This document shows, piece by piece, positions 1 to 5,292 of a stretch of DNA of 19,934 bases; positions within the stretch are counted from its first letter, which is position 1, and every line of letters starts with the position of its first letter. Source of the stretch: Ruminococcus sp. CAG:403. GTDB lineage: Bacteria > Bacillota > Clostridia > Oscillospirales > Ruminococcaceae. A model generated the notes under the pieces. The model saw only the letters and a list, made by a program, of their open reading frames with translations. It did not search any database and was not told the origin of the DNA. The translations under genes were made by a program, and so were the position numbers. The stretch is from positions 71,650-91,583 of the forward strand of contig FR899104.1 in assembly GCA_000437255.1 (NCBI GenBank), in the 5' to 3' direction.

Positions 1-98
1 GGTCCACCGGCTGCCACATATTTTTCTCGATGAAAGGAGACTGCGCCGTCTCCGCCGTCTCCGGCTTTGATTTTGATTTTCGCTTGATCTACAAACAT
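1..98 (-). CDS. obgE: Obg family GTPase, N-terminal fragment (rest lies outside the window)
   Basis: Only the first 32 codons are present; the gene runs off the left edge. The peptide starts MFVDQAKIKIKAGDGG and continues with FHREKYVAAGG, matching the start of the glycine-rich Obg fold, the domain that precedes the GTPase domain. Obg/CgtA is an essential GTPase that associates with the large ribosomal subunit and links ribosome assembly to growth. The ATG at 98 is preceded on the minus strand by AAAGGATG at a normal distance. It lies downstream of rplU-prp-rpmA in the same direction, the usual Firmicutes order, but a terminator at 151-182 separates it from rpmA. Family identity is nearly certain despite the short fragment. 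Confidence 0.93.
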   Translation of the reverse strand, partial: MFVDQAKIKIKAGDGGDGAVSFHREKYVAAGG

Positions 99-122
99 GA
101 TTTCATCCTTTATTGAATCGGC

Positions 123-145
123 GGAAACGAGCCGGAGCTGTTTCC
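123..145 (-). other. Stem-loop in the obgE 5' region
   Basis: GGAAAC (123-128) and AGC (130-132) pair with GCT (137-139) and GTTTCC (140-145), giving a 9-bp stem with one bulged base and a 4-nt loop. It lies between the rpmA terminator and the obgE ribosome binding site. It has no U-run, so it is more likely a leader structure than a terminator. Its function is unknown. Confidence 0.5.
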
Positions 146-150
146 TATGA

Positions 151-182
151 TAAAGAAAATCCCAAGCACAGGCTCGGGATTT
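151..182 (-). terminator. Intrinsic terminator after rpmA
   Basis: On the minus strand an 11-bp stem (AAATCCCGAGC with GCTTGGGATTT, one G-T pair) closes a 4-nt loop and runs into TTTTCTTTA. It ends the rplU-prp-rpmA transcript before obgE. Read-through into obgE remains possible. Confidence 0.85.
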
Positions 183-223
183 CGTTCCTTTTTAGAAGCT
201 ATCCATTGCATGGATGGTTTCTG

Positions 224-275
224 CTACCAATCGTTTGACAATCGGTAGAACCAGTTGTAAGAACCAGATTCTTAC
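224..275 (-). other. Two stem-loops at the 3' end of rpmA
   Basis: CTACC (224-228) extends into a 10-bp stem that includes two G-T pairs, with its other arm at 239-248. A second hairpin, GTAAGAA (257-263) with TTCTTAC (269-275), includes the rpmA stop codon. Neither is followed by a U-run. They may protect or process the 3' end of the mRNA ahead of the terminator at 151-182. Confidence 0.5.
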
Positions 276-553
276 TGTGCAGCGTAAACGCTAACCTTTT
301 TCCGGTCACGACCAACCCGCTCAAACTTTACAGTACCATTTACGGTTGCGAACAGGGTATCGTCAGAACCGATTCCAACGCCTTCGCCCGGATGAATGTG
401 TGTGCCTCTCTGGCGAACCAGGATGTTGCCAGCCTTTACAAACTGACCGTCTGCACGCTTCACACCCAGTCTCTTGGACTCGGAATCACGGCCGTTCTTA
501 GTAGAACCAGAACCTTTCTTATGTGCAAAAAACTGTAAGCTAATCGTTAACAT
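272..553 (-). CDS. rpmA: 50S ribosomal protein L27 (with Prp-cleaved N-terminal extension)
   Basis: L27 of the large ribosomal subunit, 93 aa, a normal length for Firmicutes. Its N-terminus reaches the peptidyl-transferase centre. The sequence begins MLTISLQFF-AHKKG and continues with STKNGRDSESKRLGVKR, diagnostic for the family. The first nine residues are the Firmicutes extension that is removed between F9 and A10 by the protease Prp, whose gene overlaps this one immediately upstream. The ATG at 553 is preceded by GGAGGTG on the minus strand. The first 7 bases overlap the end of prp, so translation is probably coupled. Confidence 0.97.
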   Translation of the reverse strand: MLTISLQFFAHKKGSGSTKNGRDSESKRLGVKRADGQFVKAGNILVRQRGTHIHPGEGVGIGSDDTLFATVNGTVKFERVGRDRKKVSVYAAQ

Positions 554-879
554 GATGTTGACACCTCCATGTGTTCAATTTCGAGATAGTCAGGGAATTC
601 TGCTTGAATTTGCTGCAATTCCAGCAACAAACCGTTTAAAATTCGTACCGCATTTTGGGTACGGGCACTGCTCGGCAGCTGAATTTGAATCTCATTCTCT
701 GCCACGGTAACCACAGCAGGAATCTGGAAACATTCCGTCATCAAATTAGCAGTCAAGCGAACGGCACTGGAAACACCGGCACAGACAATATCTTGTCCTG
801 CATCCGCATAAGCAGCATGTCCGCAAATGGAAACCCCGACAAGGGATTGTTGTTGTTCTTGAAAACAAGCGTGGATCAT
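547..879 (-). CDS. prp: Ribosomal-processing cysteine protease Prp
   Basis: A 110-aa cysteine protease of the Prp (YsxB) family, which cuts the N-terminal extension from L27 so the mature protein can be built into ribosomes. The two catalytic residues are visible: His21 in CGHA and Cys33 in DIVCAGVS, followed by the usual S-A-V stretch. Its position between rplU and rpmA is the conserved one. Its start overlaps the rplU stop in a TAATG arrangement (one base) and its end overlaps rpmA by 7 bases, so all three genes are probably translationally coupled. The substrate motif is present in the neighbouring L27, which supports the assignment. Confidence 0.93.
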   Translation of the reverse strand: MIHACFQEQQQSLVGVSICGHAAYADAGQDIVCAGVSSAVRLTANLMTECFQIPAVVTVAENEIQIQLPSSARTQNAVRILNGLLLELQQIQAEFPDYLEIEHMEVSTSC

Positions 880-1190
880 TATGCCTGAATTGCTTCGATC
901 TTAACCTGTGTATACGGCTGTCTGTGACCCTGCTTCTTCTTTTCGCCCTTCTTCGGCTTATACGTCATAACGGTAATCTTCTTTGCCTTGCCGTTCTTCA
1001 GTGCGGTTGCACGAACGGTAGCACCGTCTACGTAAGGAGCGCCTACGGTCAGACCATTGTCTGCATTTACAGCGATTACCTTATCAAATACAACTTCGCT
1101 GTCAGCTTCTACGTTCAGCTTTTCGATGAAAATGACATCACCCGGCTTTACCTGGTACTGCTTTCCACCTGTTTCAATAACTGCATACAT
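879..1190 (-). CDS. rplU: 50S ribosomal protein L21
   Basis: L21, a large-subunit protein that binds 23S rRNA. It is 103 aa, the standard bacterial length. The start MYAVIETGGKQYQVKPGD and the late stretch KKGEKKKQGHRQPYT are diagnostic. It is the first gene of the rplU-prp-rpmA operon. Upstream on the minus strand lies a consensus promoter (1286-1314) and a leader that folds into a long hairpin (1223-1277), at the place where Firmicutes carry the L21 leader, thought to mediate feedback by L21. The Shine-Dalgarno before the ATG is modest (AGGTG), which fits regulation at the leader. Confidence 0.97.
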   Translation of the reverse strand: MYAVIETGGKQYQVKPGDVIFIEKLNVEADSEVVFDKVIAVNADNGLTVGAPYVDGATVRATALKNGKAKKITVMTYKPKKGEKKKQGHRQPYTQVKIEAIQA

Positions 1191-1222
1191 GCTATCATAG
1201 CACCTGCCTTTTTCTAAAAACT

Positions 1223-1277
1223 CGCTGTTTCAGGAGAACGAAAACTCGTTTCTTTGAATGGTTCCTGAATCCAAGCG
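1223..1277 (-). ncRNA. Structured rplU leader (candidate L21 leader)
   Basis: On the minus strand the rplU 5' leader folds as nested stems: CGCT (1277-1274) with AGCG (1226-1223), TTCAGGA (1269-1263) with TCCTGAA (1235-1229), and an inner AACGA/TCGTT stem. The fold starts directly at the predicted transcription start. Position and gene match the ribosomal protein L21 leader family known in Firmicutes. I cannot run a covariance model, so the family name is inferred. Confidence 0.65.
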
Positions 1278-1285
1278 GCTTTTTT

Positions 1286-1314
1286 ATCATACCATATGAA
1301 AGGAAACTTGTCAA
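1286..1314 (-). promoter_or_regulatory. Housekeeping promoter of rplU-prp-rpmA
   Basis: Minus strand TTGACA (1314-1309), 17-nt spacer, TATGAT (1291-1286). The -35 is perfect and the -10 differs from consensus at one base. Predicted start of transcription is near 1279, at the top of the leader hairpin. Confidence 0.88.
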
Positions 1315-1367
1315 GATGTTTTTTCGATTGTTTTCGGAAAATCCTGCTGCTTTTGCGAAATGTGGCA

Positions 1368-1381
1368 TTTTTGTACAAAAA
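1368..1381. repeat. Perfect 14-bp palindrome between divergent promoters
   Basis: TTTTTGTACAAAAA is a perfect palindrome in the roughly 310-bp gap between rplU and the VanY-like gene. It lies upstream of both promoters (1286-1314 minus, 1427-1455 plus). It could be a protein binding site, but simple A/T-rich symmetry is also possible. Confidence 0.35.
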
Positions 1382-1426
1382 AAGATGCGGAAATCTGGTG
1401 TATGTGCTGTTTTGCCTAGAAAAGAG

Positions 1427-1455
1427 TTTACAAAATCCCGTTTTTGTGTTACCAT
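1427..1455 (+). promoter_or_regulatory. Candidate promoter of the VanY-like gene
   Basis: TTTACA (1427-1432), 17-nt spacer, TACCAT (1450-1455). The -35 matches at five of six positions and the -10 at four of six, so it is a moderate promoter. The start would lie near 1462, about 40 nt before the ATG at 1501. Confidence 0.5.
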
Positions 1456-1500
1456 AAAATAAGGAATATTCCGATTTTTGGGAAAGGACTCGTTACATTT

Positions 1501-2688
1501 ATGAAACCATTGAATTTCAAATTGCCAGATTTTAAGCAACGTTCTCAGAATAATAAAAAAAAGTCTGCACAAGCTGCACCTTCTAAAAATCAAACCGGAA
1601 CAGCTCCACGTCCTTACAGCCATGCGAAAAAGAGAAAGATTCGGTATGACCGTATTTTATTGGTGGTGCTGCTATTTGTGCTGCTGATCGTTTTGATTGT
1701 GTCCTGTGCCACTCGAAACAGCGGAAAGAATGCTTCCTCTAAGCAGTCGGCAACTGGTGCCAAGGCAGCAACTTCCGAGAAATTAGCGGATAGTTCGAAA
1801 GGTTCCGATTCGGCAGAAACATCGGAGGAGTCAGAATCTGCTCCAATGGAAGCAGCTTCTACCGTTTCCGTAGATGCTGCACAGGTACATGCAGGGGATT
1901 TGGTTGTCGTAAACGACCAGTATGCTTACACCTTCCCGTCTGATGATGTTTCCATTGTTCCTATTTATGACAATGCAAATGAATACTACAAAACCAGTGA
2001 TATGGTTGTCTCTTTGGATGCAACTGTAATCGGACACTTGAATGACCTGATGGAAGCGTTCTCCAAGGCAACTGGACATTCCGATCTGCGGGTAATCGGC
2101 GGCTATCGAACCAAGGAAGATCAGGACAGTCGATATGCAAGCGATTCCAACGATAAGGATGTTCCAAAGGGTGGCTGCTCTGATTATAATACCGGTCGCT
2201 CCTTTAGCTTGCAGATGCCGACAGACGGCGGTACCAACTACTATTCCGCAACTGGTGATTATGCTTGGTTTGCAGAAAATGCGCCGAATTACGGCTTTGC
2301 CCTGCGCTTTCCGGAAGAAAAAGAATCCGTCACCAACCGCAGCAGCCGAACCCATATTTTCCGTTATGTTGGCATTCCGCATGCAGTCTATATGACGCAG
2401 AATAACCTTTGCCTGGAAGAATATGCAGAAGCTGTCAAAGCGTATACTCCCGATACACAACCGCTTTCTATTACCGTTGGGGATGCAGAGTATGCGGTGT
2501 TCTACGTCAAGGCAAATGAATCTGGAACGACAGATGTTGCCATTCCGTCTTGTCAGTCCTATACCATTTCGGGAAATAATATGGATGGCTTTATTGTAAC
2601 CTGTCAGCTTTCTGGCAGTACGGCCGCTGCATCCAGTCAGCCAGCTGATGAGAGCACCAGCACAGAGGAAACCAGTGCGGCAGAATAG
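1501..2688 (+). CDS. Membrane-anchored VanY-like (peptidase M15B fold) protein lacking zinc ligands
   Basis: A 395-aa protein with a basic cytoplasmic N-terminus, one membrane segment (about residues 52-68, RILLVVLLFVLLIVLIV), a Ser/Glu-rich linker (70-120), an extracytoplasmic domain (about 135-315) and a Thr/Ser/Glu-rich tail. The domain has the layout of VanY/DacB D,D- or L,D-carboxypeptidases: GGYRTKEDQ (200-208), a block at 227-237, NYGFALRFPEEKESV (263-277) and a terminal FRYVG (287-291). However, the zinc motif SxHxxGxxxD reads SDYNTGRSFSL, and the usual E-x-W-H before RYVG reads R-T-H-I. All three ligands and the catalytic Glu appear replaced, so it is probably a non-catalytic wall-binding protein. 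The ATG at 1501 is chosen because AAAGGA lies 12 nt upstream; an upstream in-frame ATG at 1444 has no ribosome site. It has its own terminator. Confidence 0.75.
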   Translation: MKPLNFKLPDFKQRSQNNKKKSAQAAPSKNQTGTAPRPYSHAKKRKIRYDRILLVVLLFVLLIVLIVSCATRNSGKNASSKQSATGAKAATSEKLADSSKGSDSAETSEESESAPMEAASTVSVDAAQVHAGDLVVVNDQYAYTFPSDDVSIVPIYDNANEYYKTSDMVVSLDATVIGHLNDLMEAFSKATGHSDLRVIGGYRTKEDQDSRYASDSNDKDVPKGGCSDYNTGRSFSLQMPTDGGTNYYSATGDYAWFAENAPNYGFALRFPEEKESVTNRSSRTHIFRYVGIPHAVYMTQNNLCLEEYAEAVKAYTPDTQPLSITVGDAEYAVFYVKANESGTTDVAIPSCQSYTISGNNMDGFIVTCQLSGSTAAASSQPADESTSTEETSAAE

Positions 2689-2728
2689 AATCCGGCAACC
2701 TTTTTGAATAAAAGAAAAACAAAGCATG

Positions 2729-2778
2729 ACCAGCACGAAAAAGTTCCTGCAATCGGAACCTTTTTCTGCTGGTTTTTT
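2729..2778 (+). terminator. Intrinsic terminator of the VanY-like gene
   Basis: A long stem (ACCAGCA then GAAAAAG and TTCC, pairing with GGAA, CTTTTTC and TGCTGGT) closes a 7-nt loop and ends in a run of six T at 2773-2778. It separates this gene from the pgk promoter. Confidence 0.88.
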
Positions 2779-2819
2779 GTGAATGCAATACAGAATCCAA
2801 TTTTTTTTGCAAAAATTAG

Positions 2820-2833
2820 CGGAAGCGCTTGCA
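2820..2833 (+). promoter_or_regulatory. Possible cre-like (CcpA) site at the pgk promoter
   Basis: CGGAAGCGCTTGCA matches the degenerate cre consensus TGWAANCGNTNWCA at 11 of 14 positions by my count and overlaps the -35 element. Glycolytic genes are plausible carbon-control targets, but the match is imperfect and the site could be chance. Confidence 0.3.
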
Positions 2834-2857
2834 AAATTTCAAAAAATAGTGTACAAT
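2829..2857 (+). promoter_or_regulatory. Promoter of the glycolytic cluster (pgk)
   Basis: TTGCAA (2829-2834), 17-nt spacer, TACAAT (2852-2857), both near consensus. The predicted start near 2864 is followed at 2869-2883 by the inverted repeat GGTGTG-ttg-CACACC, which may be an operator or a 5' stabilising hairpin. Confidence 0.82.
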
Positions 2858-2868
2858 AATTCTTGTAT

Positions 2869-2883
2869 GGTGTGTTGCACACC
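2869..2883 (+). repeat. Inverted repeat just downstream of the pgk start site
   Basis: GGTGTG and CACACC are separated by ttg, about 5-20 nt after the predicted transcription start. Position suits a repressor operator or a 5' mRNA hairpin. It does not resemble the long tandem CggR operator of Bacillus. Confidence 0.4.
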
Positions 2884-2918
2884 GAGATAATTTTTCTACC
2901 TGAAAGGATGTTAAAGAA

Positions 2919-4136
2919 ATGGCTGGATTAAGTAAAGTAACAGTAGATGACATCAATGTAAAGGGAAAGCGTGTCCTGGTACGTGTTGATTTTAACGTAC
3001 CGATGAAGGATGGCGTAATTACCAATGACAACAGAATTCAGGCTGCACTGCCGACCATCAAGAAGCTGGTTGCAGACGGCGGAAAGGTAATTCTGTGCTC
3101 ACACTTGGGCAAGCCGAAGAACGGCCCGGAAGCAAAGTTCTCTCTGGCTCCGGCTGCTGCAAGACTGGCTGAACTGGTTGATACAAAGGTAACATTTGTA
3201 CCTTCCGATCGAGTTGTTGATGATTCCGTAAAGGAAGCAGTCAATGCAATGCAGGATGGCGAAATTATCGTTCTGGAAAACACACGATTCCGTGGCGCAG
3301 AAGAAACTAAGAATGGCGAAGCATTCAGCCAGGAACTGGCTTCTCTGGCAGATGTATTCGTAATGGACGCATTCGGCAGCGCACATCGTGCACATGCTTC
3401 TACTGCTGGTGTTACAAAGTTCGTAGATACCACAGCAGTTGGTTACCTGATGCAGAAGGAAATTCAGTTCCTGGGCAATGCGGTAGAAGATCCGGTTCGC
3501 CCGTTCGTTGCAATCCTGGGCGGTGCAAAGGTTGCAGATAAACTGAATGTTATTTCAAACCTGCTGGAAAAGTGCGATACGCTGATTATTGGCGGCGGTA
3601 TGGCATACACCTTCCTGAAGGCAGAAGGCTATGAAGTTGGTACCTCCCTGGTAGATGATACCAAGCTGGATTACTGCAAGGAAATGCTGGATAAGGCAAA
3701 GGCAAACGGCAAGACACTGTTGCTGCCGATCGATACCGTTGTAGCAAAGGAATTCCCGGATCCGATTGATGCGCCGATTGAAGTAGCAACTTATTCTTCT
3801 CACGAAATCCCGGCAGATCGTATGGGTCTGGATATCGGCGAAAAGACACAGGCTCTGTTTGCAGATGCTGTAAAGTCCGCAAAGACAGTTGTTTGGAACG
3901 GACCGATGGGTGTATTTGAAAACCCGACTCTGAGCAAGGGTACCATTGCAGTTGCAAAGGCACTGGCTGATACCGATGCGACTACCATCATTGGCGGCGG
4001 TGATTCCGCAGCAGCTGTTATGCAGCTGGGCTTTGCTGATCAGATGAGCCACATTTCTACTGGCGGCGGCGCATCCCTGGAATACCTGGAAGGTAAGGTT
4101 CTGCCGGGTGTTGCAGCAATCGCTGACAAGAAGTAA
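2919..4136 (+). CDS. pgk: Phosphoglycerate kinase
   Basis: A 405-aa cytoplasmic enzyme that transfers phosphate from 1,3-bisphosphoglycerate to ADP, the first ATP-forming step of lower glycolysis. Family motifs are all in place: RVDFNVPM near residue 22, SHLGKPK near 67, the AILGGAKVADK stretch near 200, WNGPMGVFE near 327 and IGGGDSAAA near 363. Length is normal for bacteria. The ATG at 2919 follows AAAGGATG at good distance. It opens a cluster with a small membrane protein gene, tpiA and gpmI; its 3' junction carries a GC-rich stem-loop (4145-4188). gapA, often next to pgk in Firmicutes, is not in this window. Confidence 0.98.
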   Translation: MAGLSKVTVDDINVKGKRVLVRVDFNVPMKDGVITNDNRIQAALPTIKKLVADGGKVILCSHLGKPKNGPEAKFSLAPAAARLAELVDTKVTFVPSDRVVDDSVKEAVNAMQDGEIIVLENTRFRGAEETKNGEAFSQELASLADVFVMDAFGSAHRAHASTAGVTKFVDTTAVGYLMQKEIQFLGNAVEDPVRPFVAILGGAKVADKLNVISNLLEKCDTLIIGGGMAYTFLKAEGYEVGTSLVDDTKLDYCKEMLDKAKANGKTLLLPIDTVVAKEFPDPIDAPIEVATYSSHEIPADRMGLDIGEKTQALFADAVKSAKTVVWNGPMGVFENPTLSKGTIAVAKALADTDATTIIGGGDSAAAVMQLGFADQMSHISTGGGASLEYLEGKVLPGVAAIADKK

Positions 4137-4144
4137 GATTTCAT

Positions 4145-4188
4145 ACACACGGGAGGAGTCTGCTTGGGCGGACCTCCTCCGTTTGTGT
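4145..4188 (+). other. GC-rich stem-loop at the pgk 3' junction
   Basis: ACAC (4147-4150) and GGGAGGAG (4151-4158) pair with CTCCTCC (4174-4180) and the following TTTGTGT, with a further TCTGC/GCGGA pairing inside. There is no clean U-run, so it is probably a partial terminator or an mRNA processing or stability hairpin between pgk and the downstream genes. Confidence 0.55.
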
Positions 4189-4211
4189 TGTTCGAAGAAA
4201 GGATGAACGTC

Positions 4212-4448
4212 ATGAGAAAATGCAGGGTACAGCGTGCAGGAAAAGAAGCGTTCCAAAATCCAATTGCAGCCTTTGTACTGGGTGCATTGTGCGGACTCGT
4301 TGCTGGTATGCTCTATATGCCGTTCTCCAAAGGCATTGTGATCGGCAGTCACAACGGAAGTAAGAATCAAGCTTCCCATGAAATGAGAGATTACATCCCC
4401 GATACAAACAGATCGGAGAAAAAGAAAAGAGGAAATTGTCATGAATAA
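4212..4448 (+). CDS. Small single-pass membrane protein of unknown function in the glycolytic cluster
   Basis: A 78-aa protein with a basic N-terminus (MRKCRVQRAGK), one glycine-rich hydrophobic segment at about residues 16-38 (FVLGALCGLVAGMLYMPF) and a hydrophilic, Lys/Arg-rich tail. The GxxxG-like spacing and the AGMLYMP stretch loosely recall YtxH-type small membrane proteins, but I do not assign a family. The ATG at 4212 is chosen because AAAGGA lies 8 nt upstream; the in-frame ATG at 4203 overlaps that site. The last 8 bases overlap tpiA, implying translational coupling. A membrane protein placed between pgk and tpiA is not part of the standard glycolytic operon as I know it. Confidence 0.7.
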   Translation: MRKCRVQRAGKEAFQNPIAAFVLGALCGLVAGMLYMPFSKGIVIGSHNGSKNQASHEMRDYIPDTNRSEKKKRGNCHE

Positions 4449-5208
4449 GACATTGAGAAAAGCAATTATTGCTGGTAACTGGAAAATGAATAAGAACCGC
4501 AAGGAAGCTGCTGAGCTGATCGAAGCACTGAAGCCGATTGCCGCAGATAAGACTTGTGGTGTAATCATCTGTGTACCGTTTACCAATCTGGAAACTGCAC
4601 TGCGTTTGACAGAAGGTACCAACATCGAAGTTGGCGCTGAAAACGTACACTTCGAAAAGAGCGGTGCATTCACTGGCGAAATTTCTGCTGATATGCTGAC
4701 TGAAATGGGCGTTAAGTATGTTATCGTTGGTCACTCTGAACGGAGACAGTACTTCGGCGAAACCGATGAAACTGTAAACAAGCGTACCACTGCTGCAATT
4801 GAAGCTGGCATGACGGTTATCCTGTGCGTAGGCGAACTGCTGTCCGAACGGGAACTGGGCATCACAGAAGAAGTCGTTGCAAAGCAGGTAAAGGTTGCGC
4901 TGAATGGTCTGTCCGCAGAACAGGTAAAGCGCATTGTAATTGCTTACGAGCCGGTATGGGCAATCGGTACTGGTAAGACTGCAACAGCAGAACAGGCAGA
5001 AGAAGTTTGTGCATTCATTCGTGCAACAGTTGCTGGTCTGTACGATCAGGCAACTGCGGATGGTATGACCATTCAGTATGGTGGTTCCATGAATGAAAAG
5101 AACTGTGCAGAACTGCTGGCAAAGGAAAACATTGACGGCGGTTTGATCGGCGGCGCTTCTCTGGTTGCAGAAAAGTTTGGCGTTCTGTTGGCAGAAGCTT
5201 CTAAGTAA
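4441..5208 (+). CDS. tpiA: Triosephosphate isomerase
   Basis: A 255-aa TIM-barrel enzyme that interconverts dihydroxyacetone phosphate and glyceraldehyde 3-phosphate in the cytoplasm. Catalytic residues are visible: Lys15 in GNWKMNK, His98 in VGHSERR and Glu170 in AYEPVWAIGTG; the phosphate-binding YGGSMN and GGLIGGASL follow near the C-terminus. The start at 4441 overlaps the upstream small membrane gene by 8 bases and has AGAGGA upstream. Length is typical. A stem-loop at 5239-5265 separates it from gpmI. Confidence 0.98.
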   Translation: MNKTLRKAIIAGNWKMNKNRKEAAELIEALKPIAADKTCGVIICVPFTNLETALRLTEGTNIEVGAENVHFEKSGAFTGEISADMLTEMGVKYVIVGHSERRQYFGETDETVNKRTTAAIEAGMTVILCVGELLSERELGITEEVVAKQVKVALNGLSAEQVKRIVIAYEPVWAIGTGKTATAEQAEEVCAFIRATVAGLYDQATADGMTIQYGGSMNEKNCAELLAKENIDGGLIGGASLVAEKFGVLLAEASK

Positions 5209-5238
5209 GCAGTTGCATTAAGAAGAACGATACTAGAA

Positions 5239-5265
5239 AAACGGGCGGCATTTTACCGCCCGTTT
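5239..5265 (+). other. Strong hairpin between tpiA and gpmI
   Basis: AAACGGGCGG (5239-5248) pairs perfectly with CCGCCCGTTT (5256-5265) across a 7-nt loop. Only a short T-rich stretch follows, and the gpmI ribosome binding site begins about 10 nt later. It may be a leaky terminator that lowers gpmI expression, or an mRNA end or processing element. Confidence 0.65.
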
Positions 5266-5292
5266 CTGGAAATGAAAGGAAGTTGTACAAAG

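Noticed and set aside
1195..1623. A 142-codon minus-strand frame between the VanY-like gene and rplU
   Set aside because: It contains the rplU promoter and leader hairpin and overlaps the start of the VanY-like gene. It has no family resemblance.
1831..2736. A 301-codon minus-strand frame opposite the VanY-like gene
   Set aside because: It overlaps a coding region with clear family motifs and the plus-strand terminator. There is no promoter or recognisable domain.
2869..2883. CggR-type operator at pgk
   Set aside because: CggR binds long tandem direct repeats. This is one short inverted repeat, and no cggR gene is present in the window.
3555..4673. A 372-codon minus-strand frame spanning pgk, the small membrane gene and tpiA
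   Set aside because: It crosses three supported genes in antisense, has no ribosome site, and its composition is that of a shadow frame.
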